Of a stretch of 64,000 nucleotides of DNA, positions 51,698 to 60,722 are shown piece after piece. Source of the DNA: Fibrobacter sp. UBA4223 (GTDB lineage: Bacteria; Fibrobacterota; Fibrobacteria; Fibrobacterales; Fibrobacteraceae); the NCBI GenBank assembly GCA_002382975.1, contig DFTB01000017.1, positions 1 to 64,000 of the forward strand, written 5' to 3'. A model generated the notes under the pieces. That model saw only the letters and a program-made list of their open reading frames with translations, did no database searches and was not told where the DNA came from. Every line of letters starts with the position of its first letter. The first letter of the stretch is position 1. The position numbers were made by a program, and so were the translations under genes.

Positions 51698-54100
51698 ATG
51701 GCTTGGAACAAAATTGGCGATTTTGCTGCGTTATTCCTCGCGTTCATCTTTGCTGCTTGTGGTGGAGATAGTGGAAACAACGCACCTGCTTCTGAAATGG
51801 GGGAATCTCAGTCGTCTAACAGTAAATCGAATCAATCAAATGTTGGTGATAAATCCTGCGAAGACTTATCGTTTCTTAGTACATGGGATGGGTGCTTTTG
51901 TGATGATGGCATTTGGGCCTGCGATTTATCCATAAGTTCGTCGTCAACGCCTTTATCGTCGTCATCGCTCTGTGATTTTTGTGAAGATGAAAAAAAATCT
52001 AGTAGTTCTTCAGGTGCACAAGATGACGAACTGGTGTTAACGCAAATTGTAAATAAAACTATTTCTGGCCTAGCGCAAAAAGGACCATTTGATGTTGGTT
52101 CTACAGTAAGTCTTAGTCAGTTCGATAGTAAGACTTTCCTTCAGACTGGTAGCAACTATACAGGCAAAGTTGCAAATACTAGTGGTGCTTTTGAAATTTC
52201 GAATATCACACTATCAAGTCCGTATGTGACAATTCAAGCAAATGGGAGCTACAGGAGTGAAATTACGGGCAAATTTACTAGTGGCAAGATTACTTTAAAA
52301 TCTTTTGCTGATTTAAGTAATCAATCCAACGTCAATATAAATGTGCTTACGCATTTAGCGAACAAACGAATAGCTTATTTGGTGTCTAAGGGGACGAACT
52401 TCTCCGATGCAAAAAAACAAGCTGAAGGTGAAGTCTTGAAAATTTTTGGAATTAAGGATGATGTCAAAAATTTCGAGGGTCTAAATCTTTTTGGCAAGAA
52501 TAATGGTAGTGCCGTATTGATGGCTATTAGCATTATGATGCAACGAGATTTGAACATAGCGGATATAAATAGCCTGTTAAGTGAATTTGAAACGAACTTT
52601 GAAAAAACTGGCAAATGGGATGAATCTGCTCAGGCGAAAATTGCGGATTGGTCGTCCACAAAAGACTTGACTGATGGACTTGATTCTATTCGAAATAATA
52701 TTGAAAAGTGGAAATTAGGAACTGTCCCTGATTTTGAAAAATATATTCGCAACTATTGGTATGATAGTTACGGATTGGGGGCATGCTCGAAATCCCGAGA
52801 GGGTGAAGTTCATGCGGACACTAATAAGTTCAGTTCCAATTATGAGAAGAAAGTAAGATATATCTGTAAGGATTCTGCGTGGCGTAAAGCATCCTATTTT
52901 GAAATGGATACATATAAATGGGAAAAAGGTGAAGATGGAGAAATGAGGACTGGAAATGTGTGGCAAACGTCGGTTTACATCTATGATGCAGAGTTAGGAG
53001 AATGGCGAAGTAGGACCTTTGAAGAGGAACTGTTCGGTGCTTGCATTTTGAGTAATGTAGGCGAGGTGTCTCGGTATAAAGATAGATGGTATATCTGTAA
53101 ATCCCGTGTATGGGGACTTGCCGATACGATTGAAGTTGATACTCAAGGCTGGAGTGAAGGTGCTGATGGTGAAATCAAGAAAGGTGATAGCACTGATGTA
53201 TTCTACAAATATGATGAAGTATTAAATAAGTGGATGACTGCTAACAAAAATGATACCACGCTCAAATTGAATGGGTGTACTACAAAACAAGAGGGCGAGG
53301 TTAAAAATAGCCAAACGGATGCTTCGTATTATAAATGCAAAGATTTGAGATGGAACGGATTGGATGAAGTGTGGATTTGGGGAATTTCAATAGAAAACTA
53401 TTTGAATCCTAGTATATCCTATGGAACAATGACGGACTATCGTGATGGTAAAACATACAGAACAGTGAAAATCGGAAATCTAGAATGGATGGCGGAGAAT
53501 CTCAATTATGCAGATAGCGCTGAAATGAAGAGCCTTTTGCATAGAAGTTGGTGTTTTAACAATGCCGTTGCCAATTGTGGATTGGGTGGTCGTCTTTATA
53601 CTTGGGCTGCTGCTAAGGATTCCGTACAAATTGCAAAGGATCTTATAGAGTATTATTCGGGTGTTGTTGTTCAAGAACCTATTAAAGGGTGTGGTTATGG
53701 TGTTTATTGTGGGCATATGACGGGATCGCCAAGTGTTTGCCCTGCTGGGTGGAGGTTGCCTTTGAAAGCCGAATTTATCAAATTGTCGAATTCTTTGGGC
53801 GGTGGAAAAGGAAAGTCCTTAAAGGGATGGAATGATGGAAATAATGGAACTGACAACTATGGTTTCTCTGCACTTCCTGTTGGAATGAGAGATGATGCCG
53901 GCGGTTTTATTCAAGATGGGTATGGAACATGTTTTTGGAGTGCGGAGGAAGTCGGTGCCGGTAGTTGTTCTGGGGCGGATTGTAATTACGCTGCTACACA
54001 CGCAAATATTTTGTGCTTCGGGGAAATTTATGGTGAACACAGAATCGACCAATCGGCTGTTAATAAAAAATACGGCTTACCTGTTAGATGTGTTAAATAA
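51698..54100 (+). CDS. Large lipoprotein with one C-terminal FISUMP domain
   Basis: 800 residues from the ATG at 51698, with GGAGG 5 bases upstream. Lipobox FIFAAC followed by GGDSG; then Ser-rich linkers (SSSSTPLSSSS). Residues about 105-310 hold a beta-rich domain (ISGLAQKGPFDVGSTVSL) and a helical part with NVLTHLANKRIAYLV. Residues about 350-560 have three repeats around a 'C...GEV...YICK..W' pattern. A FISUMP domain fills about 575-800: RDGKTYRTVKIGNLEWMAEN, CPAGWRLP, and GLPVRCVK at the end. Exported and lipid-anchored; function unknown. Confidence 0.9.
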   Translation: MAWNKIGDFAALFLAFIFAACGGDSGNNAPASEMGESQSSNSKSNQSNVGDKSCEDLSFLSTWDGCFCDDGIWACDLSISSSSTPLSSSSLCDFCEDEKKSSSSSGAQDDELVLTQIVNKTISGLAQKGPFDVGSTVSLSQFDSKTFLQTGSNYTGKVANTSGAFEISNITLSSPYVTIQANGSYRSEITGKFTSGKITLKSFADLSNQSNVNINVLTHLANKRIAYLVSKGTNFSDAKKQAEGEVLKIFGIKDDVKNFEGLNLFGKNNGSAVLMAISIMMQRDLNIADINSLLSEFETNFEKTGKWDESAQAKIADWSSTKDLTDGLDSIRNNIEKWKLGTVPDFEKYIRNYWYDSYGLGACSKSREGEVHADTNKFSSNYEKKVRYICKDSAWRKASYFEMDTYKWEKGEDGEMRTGNVWQTSVYIYDAELGEWRSRTFEEELFGACILSNVGEVSRYKDRWYICKSRVWGLADTIEVDTQGWSEGADGEIKKGDSTDVFYKYDEVLNKWMTANKNDTTLKLNGCTTKQEGEVKNSQTDASYYKCKDLRWNGLDEVWIWGISIENYLNPSISYGTMTDYRDGKTYRTVKIGNLEWMAENLNYADSAEMKSLLHRSWCFNNAVANCGLGGRLYTWAAAKDSVQIAKDLIEYYSGVVVQEPIKGCGYGVYCGHMTGSPSVCPAGWRLPLKAEFIKLSNSLGGGKGKSLKGWNDGNNGTDNYGFSALPVGMRDDAGGFIQDGYGTCFWSAEEVGAGSCSGADCNYAATHANILCFGEIYGEHRIDQSAVNKKYGLPVRCVK

Positions 54101-54115
54101 AAATCGAGGACTTTT

Positions 54116-56350
54116 ATGACAAAGAATAAATACGGCAGGCTTATCGCAGCATCCTTTGCGTTAATCTTCGTTGCTTGTGGCGGAGATTCTGGAAGTAACG
54201 CATCAAATGATGAACCTAAATCTAGTACATCGGCAACATTTACCTATAAAACCTATGAAGGGCTCGTTGCTGAACGCCCCTGCGATCAAACGCTTAATGG
54301 GGTGGTTGCTCATGTGAGTTCGACAAATGAGGATTACATCTGTAGAGATGATGCTTCTATAGGAGACTGGTCTTGGCAACCATACCAGGATGGCAATGGA
54401 TCTATCATTGGTGAAAATGGACAAACCTATGAAACATTCGTCGATTCGCGTGATGGCCATGTCTATAAGATGGTGACTATCGGATCGCAGACTTGGATGG
54501 CCGAAAATTTAGATTTCGTAACGGAAAAGAATTACTGTTTTAAGGATTATAGTACTGGACTTGAAGATTGTAAAAAAGGACGTTACTACACTTGGTCTGA
54601 TGTAATCGATAGTGTTGGTAGGTTCTCAAATGACGGACTTGGTTGGGGATATTCAGGAAACAAACTTGTCGAGAAATTGGTTCTAGATTATCCCGTTCGT
54701 GGAATATGCCCTCAAGGATGGCACTTGCCTGATACAAGTGAATGGAATACCCTTGTTTTGTTTGTTGGTAATCCGCCCTATGGATTGGTTGATGCAAACG
54801 CCTCATATTTTAAAGGTCTTGGAGCAACAAATTCGTCAGGTTTTTCTGCAAAAGGTGTAGGATCATGGAATGGAAGTGGTTGCTATCAATGTTACAGCAC
54901 GGAAAATAGTTCGAGTATTTATTATTGGAGTTCTACTCCCGATATTTATGATCAGAGATGCAAAAATGCGTATATCTTTAGTTTGGCATATGGAATGAAC
55001 GGGTCGTTCCCCAAAGCTGAAATTACTAACGGGGAAATAATTCATGATAAATACGCCCTTCCTGTCCGTTGTATAAAAAATTCCGATGAGTCGAAAACAA
55101 CAATAGCGAGTTCCTCATCTGGAAAAGTTCAAAGCAGTTCTTCTGCTAGAATCCCTTTAGATGGCGACTACTTTATTGATAATCGTGATGATCAAGCCTA
55201 TAGAATTGTAACGATTGGTTCACAGACTTGGATGGCGCAAAATTTGAATTATGATGATGAAAATGGCTATTGCTATGGAAATAAGGACGAAAATTGTTCC
55301 CAATATGGTCGCCTCTATTATGGCACAAACCATTGTCCCGCAGGGTGGCATCTTCCGACAATAGATGAATGGAATGTTTTAATTGATTTTGTCGGAGGTG
55401 CTTCTGTTGCAGGGAAAATGCTCAAGTCTGCTACGGGCTGGAATGAATTTGGAAATGGTGTAGATGCTTACGAATTTTCAGCTCTTCCAGCAGGGTCGTA
55501 TTATGCTAGACAAAGTTTTAACGCTATAGGTGATGGCACTGTTTTTATGGCTGATACTGTAAAAAACGACTCCATGAGTGTGCATTATGTTTCAATAAAT
55601 GGCGAAAAAGATGGCGTGTCGTTTGGAGGTATGAATAAAAAGTATATGGATCTTCCTACTGGAACTTCAATTCGTTGTCTTAAAGGAAGTTCTGCTGTGG
55701 ATGTCGAAAAAAATACTTTGAGTAGCTCTTCTGTAGCTCCTCGTAGTTCGTCATCTAGTTATAGCTCAACACTGATAGATTCTCGTGATGGTCAATCATA
55801 CAAGGTTGTGAAAATAGGCAAGCAGATTTGGATGGCTCAAAATTTGAATTTCGAAACCGATGATAGTTATTGCTATGATGATCAAGAAGAAAATTGTGCT
55901 AAATATGGACGGCTCTACACTTGGACTGCCGCAATGGATGGTGAAGGATGGTTTAGTGGAGACGCTGTTGGGTGCGGTGATGGGAAAAAATGCTCGCCGA
56001 CTTATCCTGTTCATGGAATTTGCCCTACTGGATGGCATTTGCCAAGTAGTGATGAATGGGAGGCTTTGTTGACAACTGTTGGAAAAGATAACGCTTCTAC
56101 AGTATTGTTTAGCAAAACGGGATGGGATGGTGGCAGAAATGGAACAGATAAATATGGATTTTCTGCACTCCCTGCTGGAGGCAAAGTCGATTTTGGTGTT
56201 TATCTTGGAGCAGGAACAGAAACATATTTTTGGACAAGTACTGAAAAATATAGTGGCTCAGCAGATGTTGCTCATTTAGCGTTTGGTTTGGCAATTGTCG
56301 GAGATGATGGTAAGTTTGCTGGTTATAGCGTCCGTTGTGTAATGGATTGA
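54116..56350 (+). CDS. Lipoprotein with three FISUMP domains
   Basis: 744 residues. A signal peptide ending FVAC|GGDSG shows lipidation. A short N-terminal domain has YKTYEGLVAERPCDQT, shared with the gene at 57475. Three FISUMP domains follow, about 105-325, 355-520 and 555-744, each with SRDG-YK-V-IGSQTWMAENL, a C-(P)-GWHLP motif and an LPVRCIK-type end; Ser-rich linkers separate them. The middle one is shorter and lacks the usual YTW region. It lies 16 bases after the previous lipoprotein gene, so they are probably co-transcribed. Confidence 0.92.
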   Translation: MTKNKYGRLIAASFALIFVACGGDSGSNASNDEPKSSTSATFTYKTYEGLVAERPCDQTLNGVVAHVSSTNEDYICRDDASIGDWSWQPYQDGNGSIIGENGQTYETFVDSRDGHVYKMVTIGSQTWMAENLDFVTEKNYCFKDYSTGLEDCKKGRYYTWSDVIDSVGRFSNDGLGWGYSGNKLVEKLVLDYPVRGICPQGWHLPDTSEWNTLVLFVGNPPYGLVDANASYFKGLGATNSSGFSAKGVGSWNGSGCYQCYSTENSSSIYYWSSTPDIYDQRCKNAYIFSLAYGMNGSFPKAEITNGEIIHDKYALPVRCIKNSDESKTTIASSSSGKVQSSSSARIPLDGDYFIDNRDDQAYRIVTIGSQTWMAQNLNYDDENGYCYGNKDENCSQYGRLYYGTNHCPAGWHLPTIDEWNVLIDFVGGASVAGKMLKSATGWNEFGNGVDAYEFSALPAGSYYARQSFNAIGDGTVFMADTVKNDSMSVHYVSINGEKDGVSFGGMNKKYMDLPTGTSIRCLKGSSAVDVEKNTLSSSSVAPRSSSSSYSSTLIDSRDGQSYKVVKIGKQIWMAQNLNFETDDSYCYDDQEENCAKYGRLYTWTAAMDGEGWFSGDAVGCGDGKKCSPTYPVHGICPTGWHLPSSDEWEALLTTVGKDNASTVLFSKTGWDGGRNGTDKYGFSALPAGGKVDFGVYLGAGTETYFWTSTEKYSGSADVAHLAFGLAIVGDDGKFAGYSVRCVMD

Positions 56351-56359
56351 TTTTGAGCG

Positions 56360-57442
56360 ATGTTATATATGACTCGAAGAAAATGTAAAGCAAATGAGAC
56401 TGAAATAAATATAGAGGCTGCATATATTTCGCTGATGTCTGCAATTCAAAGCTATTTTGATACTTATCGGACTCTTTCTTATGCTGAATGTTCTGTAGAT
56501 TTTTGTGATTTCAGGGGAAAACGAGAAAAATGGAAAGATAGGGAAAAACAAATAAACGACACTCCTGAATATCGGTGCGATTATTTTACTAGTATTACCC
56601 ATTTTCAGCATTTTTTTGAAATAGTAATAAAAGGCATATTGAAGAACTATGATGAAAAATACAAAGATTTTCCTAGTGCACTTCAAAAACTCAAAGCGCT
56701 TCATAAAAATAATCCACATGAAGATACAATAAAAGAAATAGAGATTCTTTTAGGGAATCGAGGAACCTTATGTGTTCTAAATAAGCTAAGAAACTTTGCT
56801 TGGCATCAAGGCTTAATTAAGAAAGCATATCGCACCTATGATTTTTTTGTAGGTTATAAAATTTTACCGTTGGTATCAAAAATTGTTGATACTTTGAAGC
56901 ATTCACGTAAAAGGCGATTGTGGGCATATAAAAAAGTATATTCTGATTTGGATCCGATGGATGAAATTTATAAAGAGTTCAAAAAACAAGGAAGATATGC
57001 TGATTATGAAAAAGTCGCCTTGTTGAAAGAAATTGGGCGAGCAGCGTATAATAATCCGTTATTTTTAAATGAATATGAGGATTGTGATGGGAAAAAATAT
57101 CATTTGCATAGACGAGTGGTGCAAATGACAAATAGGGATATAATGAATGAATATGGTGCTAAAACAAAAAACTATAAAATAATGTTTCCGTATTTGAAAC
57201 TTTTAAGATGTCCTGTTTGTGGTCAAAAGATGCTTGTCAAGTTTATGGATGCTGGAGATGAAAATGTTATAGATGGAGATGGAAATGTTTTCTGCGAAAT
57301 GGTGGAAGTTTTGGATAAGTATGAATGTCAAGTATGTTCATTTAGAATTAATCCAAACGTAAAAAGTCTTTCTATTAATACAATAAATGGAAAGGAAATT
57401 TGGAAGTGGAAGGGAAAAGAATTTTTGGTTATGGAAGAATGA
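56360..57442 (+). CDS. HEPN-like protein with C-terminal zinc ribbon
   Basis: 360 residues, mostly helical, no signal peptide. The segment LNKLRNFAWHQG contains R144-N-x3-H149, which fits the RX4-6H motif of HEPN RNase domains. The C-terminal part holds a zinc ribbon with CPVCG (about 284-288) and CQVC (about 323-326). Very AT-rich. The start at 56360 has no clear ribosome site; an ATG at 56369 is an option. It is set between FISUMP lipoprotein genes in the same direction. A toxin or defence-type RNA cleavage role is plausible but inferred from one motif. Confidence 0.72.
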   Translation: MLYMTRRKCKANETEINIEAAYISLMSAIQSYFDTYRTLSYAECSVDFCDFRGKREKWKDREKQINDTPEYRCDYFTSITHFQHFFEIVIKGILKNYDEKYKDFPSALQKLKALHKNNPHEDTIKEIEILLGNRGTLCVLNKLRNFAWHQGLIKKAYRTYDFFVGYKILPLVSKIVDTLKHSRKRRLWAYKKVYSDLDPMDEIYKEFKKQGRYADYEKVALLKEIGRAAYNNPLFLNEYEDCDGKKYHLHRRVVQMTNRDIMNEYGAKTKNYKIMFPYLKLLRCPVCGQKMLVKFMDAGDENVIDGDGNVFCEMVEVLDKYECQVCSFRINPNVKSLSINTINGKEIWKWKGKEFLVMEE

Positions 57443-57474
57443 TGTTTTTGAAGGTGGAATAAAAAGGAAAGATT

Positions 57475-58554
57475 ATGATTGAAAAACGTAATTGTTTTTT
57501 TAGGCTTGTTGGAATTTTGTCAACACTCATTCTTCTTGTTTCCTGTTCAGACGAATCAGGAAATAAATCTGTTGCTCCGGCAAATGAAACGGATAATTCC
57601 GACAATACAACGTTGTCGTTCAATACCTACAATGGGCTTGTAGCGGAAGAACCTTGCAATGAAGGATTGCGTGGCGTAGGTGCTCATGTAAATGAGAATG
57701 ATGTCGATTATGTCTGCGTCTTTAGTGATGTTATGGGAAGTTGGATTTGGACAGCCTTGTCAAATTCGATTAACGAACCCGAACTGAATGAAATTCAAAG
57801 TTGTAGCTCAATCATTTTCTCAAGTTCGCAACAAAGTTCTCTGTCGTCATTATCGTCATCTTCTTCGTTTTATAATCCATATTACTACTCTAGCGTAACG
57901 ACCGTTGTTAAATCTTCTTCTAGCTCAAAGGTCGAAACAGGTTTATCGTCAAGTTCAAAAGCAAATTGGGCGTATTTGAACCCTGCAATTTCTTATGGCG
58001 AAATGCAAATTTATTTAGAAACGTATAAAACGGTCACAATCGGGTCGAGGACATGGATGGCAGAGGATATGTATGATTTAGGTACAAAATGTCGTGGGTA
58101 CAACTCCAAAAAATATAGCATAAAAGGATGTTTGTTTAGTTGGGAAGATGCCGTGAGTATTTGTCCTAAAGGATGGCATTTGCCTGACTCGGCTGATTTT
58201 GCTGAATTAAAATCTTTGCATTTTGACTCACAAAGATTGGCTTCGCGTATTTGGAAAGAAGAATATGTAACATATGATGGTGAAGAGAAGACTTTTTATG
58301 GCTCCGATGATTATGGTTTTTCTGCAGTACCTGTGGGATATACAACGGGAACGGGATTGATTTTAAACACTCTTGAAGGAGAAGGAACGCAAACTCTTTT
58401 TTGGACATCAAAGAAAGTTTATCCGTCAAGTTCTGGAAATATGAGATACGCTTTCAGCATCCACGCAAATCCTCGCATGACGGGAATGGGCTTTACGCCT
58501 CTTTCTGAAACATGCGGTCTTGCTGTACGATGTATAAAAGATGATGAGTGGTAA
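57475..58554 (+). CDS. Lipoprotein with one FISUMP domain
   Basis: 359 residues. The signal peptide ends LILLVSC|SDESG (lipobox). The N-terminal YNGLVAEEPCNEG domain is shared with the protein at 54116. A Ser-rich linker spans about 105-160. A FISUMP domain follows from about 165: YKTVTIGSRTWMAEDM, CPKGWHLPD, and LAVRCIKDDEW at the end. AAGGAAAG precedes the ATG. It is the third full FISUMP lipoprotein in this region; it might be a surface-exposed binding protein, role unknown. Confidence 0.9.
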   Translation: MIEKRNCFFRLVGILSTLILLVSCSDESGNKSVAPANETDNSDNTTLSFNTYNGLVAEEPCNEGLRGVGAHVNENDVDYVCVFSDVMGSWIWTALSNSINEPELNEIQSCSSIIFSSSQQSSLSSLSSSSSFYNPYYYSSVTTVVKSSSSSKVETGLSSSSKANWAYLNPAISYGEMQIYLETYKTVTIGSRTWMAEDMYDLGTKCRGYNSKKYSIKGCLFSWEDAVSICPKGWHLPDSADFAELKSLHFDSQRLASRIWKEEYVTYDGEEKTFYGSDDYGFSAVPVGYTTGTGLILNTLEGEGTQTLFWTSKKVYPSSSGNMRYAFSIHANPRMTGMGFTPLSETCGLAVRCIKDDEW

Positions 58555-58579
58555 TTTTTACATAACAAGAGAGGTGAAG

Positions 58580-58771
58580 ATGATATCTAATGTTGTTCAA
58601 AGAGGTGGTTGGTATTGGATTTACGATGAAAATGGCAAAAAGACTGGTCAGGTTACCGCTGGTGATGGGCTTGTCGCGTTTACTTCTACTACGGTTTCTG
58701 TTAAACATGGAAACCAAATTTGGATTTTTGATGAAAAGGGGCATCAGACAGGATCTTGTCCTGCACGTTGA
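58580..58771 (+). CDS. Small repeat protein (63 residues)
   Basis: Starts at the ATG preceded by GAGGTGAAG. It has two similar halves, WYWIYDENGKKTGQV and QIWIFDEKGHQTGSC, each an aromatic strand, an acidic turn and a Gly, suggesting a tiny beta-sheet fold. No signal peptide or known family. It lies 25 bases after the third FISUMP lipoprotein gene on the same strand. Confidence 0.68.
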   Translation: MISNVVQRGGWYWIYDENGKKTGQVTAGDGLVAFTSTTVSVKHGNQIWIFDEKGHQTGSCPAR

Positions 58772-58825
58772 TTTATTAGAACAAAAGTTGCGTTAGGGAT
58801 AGTGACCCGATAGGGCGGAGACGCG

Positions 58826-58990
58826 CAATGGAGATCCCCGCCTTCGCGGGGATGACAAGTGCGAGGCTCCGTGAGCGAAGCGAGTATAGCCCGACCCCGC
58901 AGGGGAAACGCCCATGAACAAAGAAAACCCCGACTCGATTGAGCCGGGGTAATTTCTTTATGAGAGATCCCCGCCTTCGCGGGGATGACA
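58826..58990. repeat. REP-type hairpins downstream of the acyl-CoA dehydrogenase gene
   Basis: Two copies of GAGATCCCCGCCTTCGCGGGGATGACA occur, in pieces, at 58832-58857 and 58964-58990. The same hairpin is part of the composite repeats at 49141 and 50459. The remaining bases contain GAGGCTCCGTGAGCGAAGCGAG, another common intergenic unit. No gene is visible. Confidence 0.7.
58926..58950 (-). terminator. Terminator of the etfB-etfA-acd operon
   Basis: On the minus strand CCCCGGCTC and GAGTCGGGG form a 9-base stem with one mismatch and a 4-base loop, followed by TTTTCTTTG. It lies about 50 bases after the acyl-CoA dehydrogenase stop. Confidence 0.75.
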
Positions 58991-59000
58991 TCCTGCGGGC

Positions 59001-60713
59001 TTATGCTTGCTTGTAGCTTTCCATCGCGTCCACGTTCAAGCTCTTCACGAAGTTGTAGTGCTTGGCGACTTCGGCTTCGGCGAGGTTCAGGTACACCTTC
59101 ATGCTCTTTTCGAACAGTTCCGGTGCCTTGGTGGCGTCGCGGAGCATGAGCTGGCTCATCACGCAGTTGGCGGCGAGTTCGTAGAGGTGGCGGCTGCAAA
59201 GGTCGGTGAACTCGTTGTTGTTCGCGGCCTTCACAGTTTCGATAGCTTCGTTGAACTTCGCGTCCATGGCCTTCGCGCGGGCCTTGAGGCTCTCGTATTC
59301 GGCGGCCACTTCGCCCGCTTCCAGTTCCTCGAGCATCTGGCTGTAGGTGCCGGTGGTGATGTGCGGGAGGGCGGCAACCGTCTGCAACTGCGTCGTGCCT
59401 TCGTAAATTGAAGTGATACGTGCGTCGCGGTAGAGACGCTGGCAGGCGTATTCGAGCATGTAGCCGGAACCGCCGTGCACCTGGATGCTGTCGTAGGCGT
59501 TCAGGTTGGCGTATTCGGAGTTCATACCCTTGGCGAGCGGCGTGCAAGCGGAGGCGAGCTTCTGGTATCGCTTGAGTTCAGCCTTCTCCTCGTCGGTGAG
59601 CTTGCGGGTGCGTTCGATGTCCTCGAGGCCCTTGTAGATATCTACATAGCGGGCTGTCTGGTACAGGAGTGCGCGGCCTGCGTCGAGGCGTGCCTTGATG
59701 TTGGAAATCATCTCATAGACGGCGGGGAAGTTCACGATGGCCTGGCCGAACTGCTTACGGTCCTTGGCATAGGCGAGAGCTTCGTTGTATGCCATCTGGC
59801 TGATACCCACGGACTGTGCGGCAATGCCCAGGCGGGCGCCGTTCATGAGGGCCATCACGTACTTGATGAGGCCGAACTTGCGGCGGCCACAGAGTTCAGC
59901 CTTCGCGTTCTTATAGACAAGTTCGCAGGTCGGGCTTCCGTGGATGCCGAGCTTGTTCTCGATGCGGCGCACGTTCACGCCGCCGTCGCGCTTGTCGTAG
60001 ATGAACATGGAAAGGCCGCGGCCGTCGTGGGTGCCTTCCTCGGAGCGGGCGAGCACCAGGTGGATGTCGGAGTCACCGTTGGTGATGAAGCGCTTGACAC
60101 CGTTCAGGTACCAGCACTTGTCTTCTTCGCTGTAAGTAGCCTTGAGCATCACGCGCTGCAGATCGGAACCGGCATCGGGTTCGGTCAAGTCCATCGACAT
60201 CGTCTCGCCGGCGCACACGCGCGGGATAAAGCGGGAACGCTGGTCCTCGTCGCCGAATTCATACAAGGTCTCGATGCAGTCCTGCAGGGACCAGATGTTC
60301 TCGAAACCGGCGTCTGCAGAGGCAATCATTTCGTTGATGGCCGTGTAGGCGGTAATCGGGAAGTTGAGACCGCCGAAGCGGCGCGGCATCGTGACTCCGT
60401 TGAGGCCAGCCTTGCGGGTGGCTTCCAGGTTCTCGTAGGTCTTGCTTGCGTAGCGCACGCGGCCGTCTTCGCAGTGGGGGCCTTCGGCGTCCACGTCTTC
60501 GGAGTTCGGGAAGATGGTGTTCGCGGTGATGTCGCCCGCGACTTCGAGTACGCGGTTGTAGCTGTCTATCGCGTCGGCGTAGTCTTCCGGCGCGTAGTCA
60601 AAGCTGTCCTTGTCGGCGTAGCCGTTTTCCTTGAGCTCCACGATGCGCTGCATCAGGGGAGAACTTTCAAGGTTGAACTTAATCTCTGGATGGTCTGTGT
60701 AAAAATTCGCCAT
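59001..60713 (-). CDS. Acyl-CoA dehydrogenase
   Basis: 570 residues, of the larger acyl-CoA dehydrogenase type. Conserved parts: FGGLNFPITAYTAINEMIASAD, MDLTEPDAGSDL (FAD and substrate site), RLGIAAQSVGISQMAYNEALAYAKDRKQFG in parts, and IQVHGGSGYMLEYACQRLYRDARITSIYEGT in parts. The usual catalytic Glu of IYEGT is present. The C-terminus is extended by about 150 helical residues. It would desaturate an acyl-CoA and pass electrons to the ETF encoded upstream. Substrate chain length is unknown. Confidence 0.94.
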   Translation of the reverse strand: MANFYTDHPEIKFNLESSPLMQRIVELKENGYADKDSFDYAPEDYADAIDSYNRVLEVAGDITANTIFPNSEDVDAEGPHCEDGRVRYASKTYENLEATRKAGLNGVTMPRRFGGLNFPITAYTAINEMIASADAGFENIWSLQDCIETLYEFGDEDQRSRFIPRVCAGETMSMDLTEPDAGSDLQRVMLKATYSEEDKCWYLNGVKRFITNGDSDIHLVLARSEEGTHDGRGLSMFIYDKRDGGVNVRRIENKLGIHGSPTCELVYKNAKAELCGRRKFGLIKYVMALMNGARLGIAAQSVGISQMAYNEALAYAKDRKQFGQAIVNFPAVYEMISNIKARLDAGRALLYQTARYVDIYKGLEDIERTRKLTDEEKAELKRYQKLASACTPLAKGMNSEYANLNAYDSIQVHGGSGYMLEYACQRLYRDARITSIYEGTTQLQTVAALPHITTGTYSQMLEELEAGEVAAEYESLKARAKAMDAKFNEAIETVKAANNNEFTDLCSRHLYELAANCVMSQLMLRDATKAPELFEKSMKVYLNLAEAEVAKHYNFVKSLNVDAMESYKQA

Positions 60714-60722
60714 GTTGCACGC

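Noticed and set aside
51367..51771. Overlapping open frames of 134 and 96 residues before the first FISUMP lipoprotein
   Set aside because: No ribosome sites, Arg/Trp/Cys-rich odd composition, and the region is dominated by hairpins; it is better explained as structured non-coding DNA.
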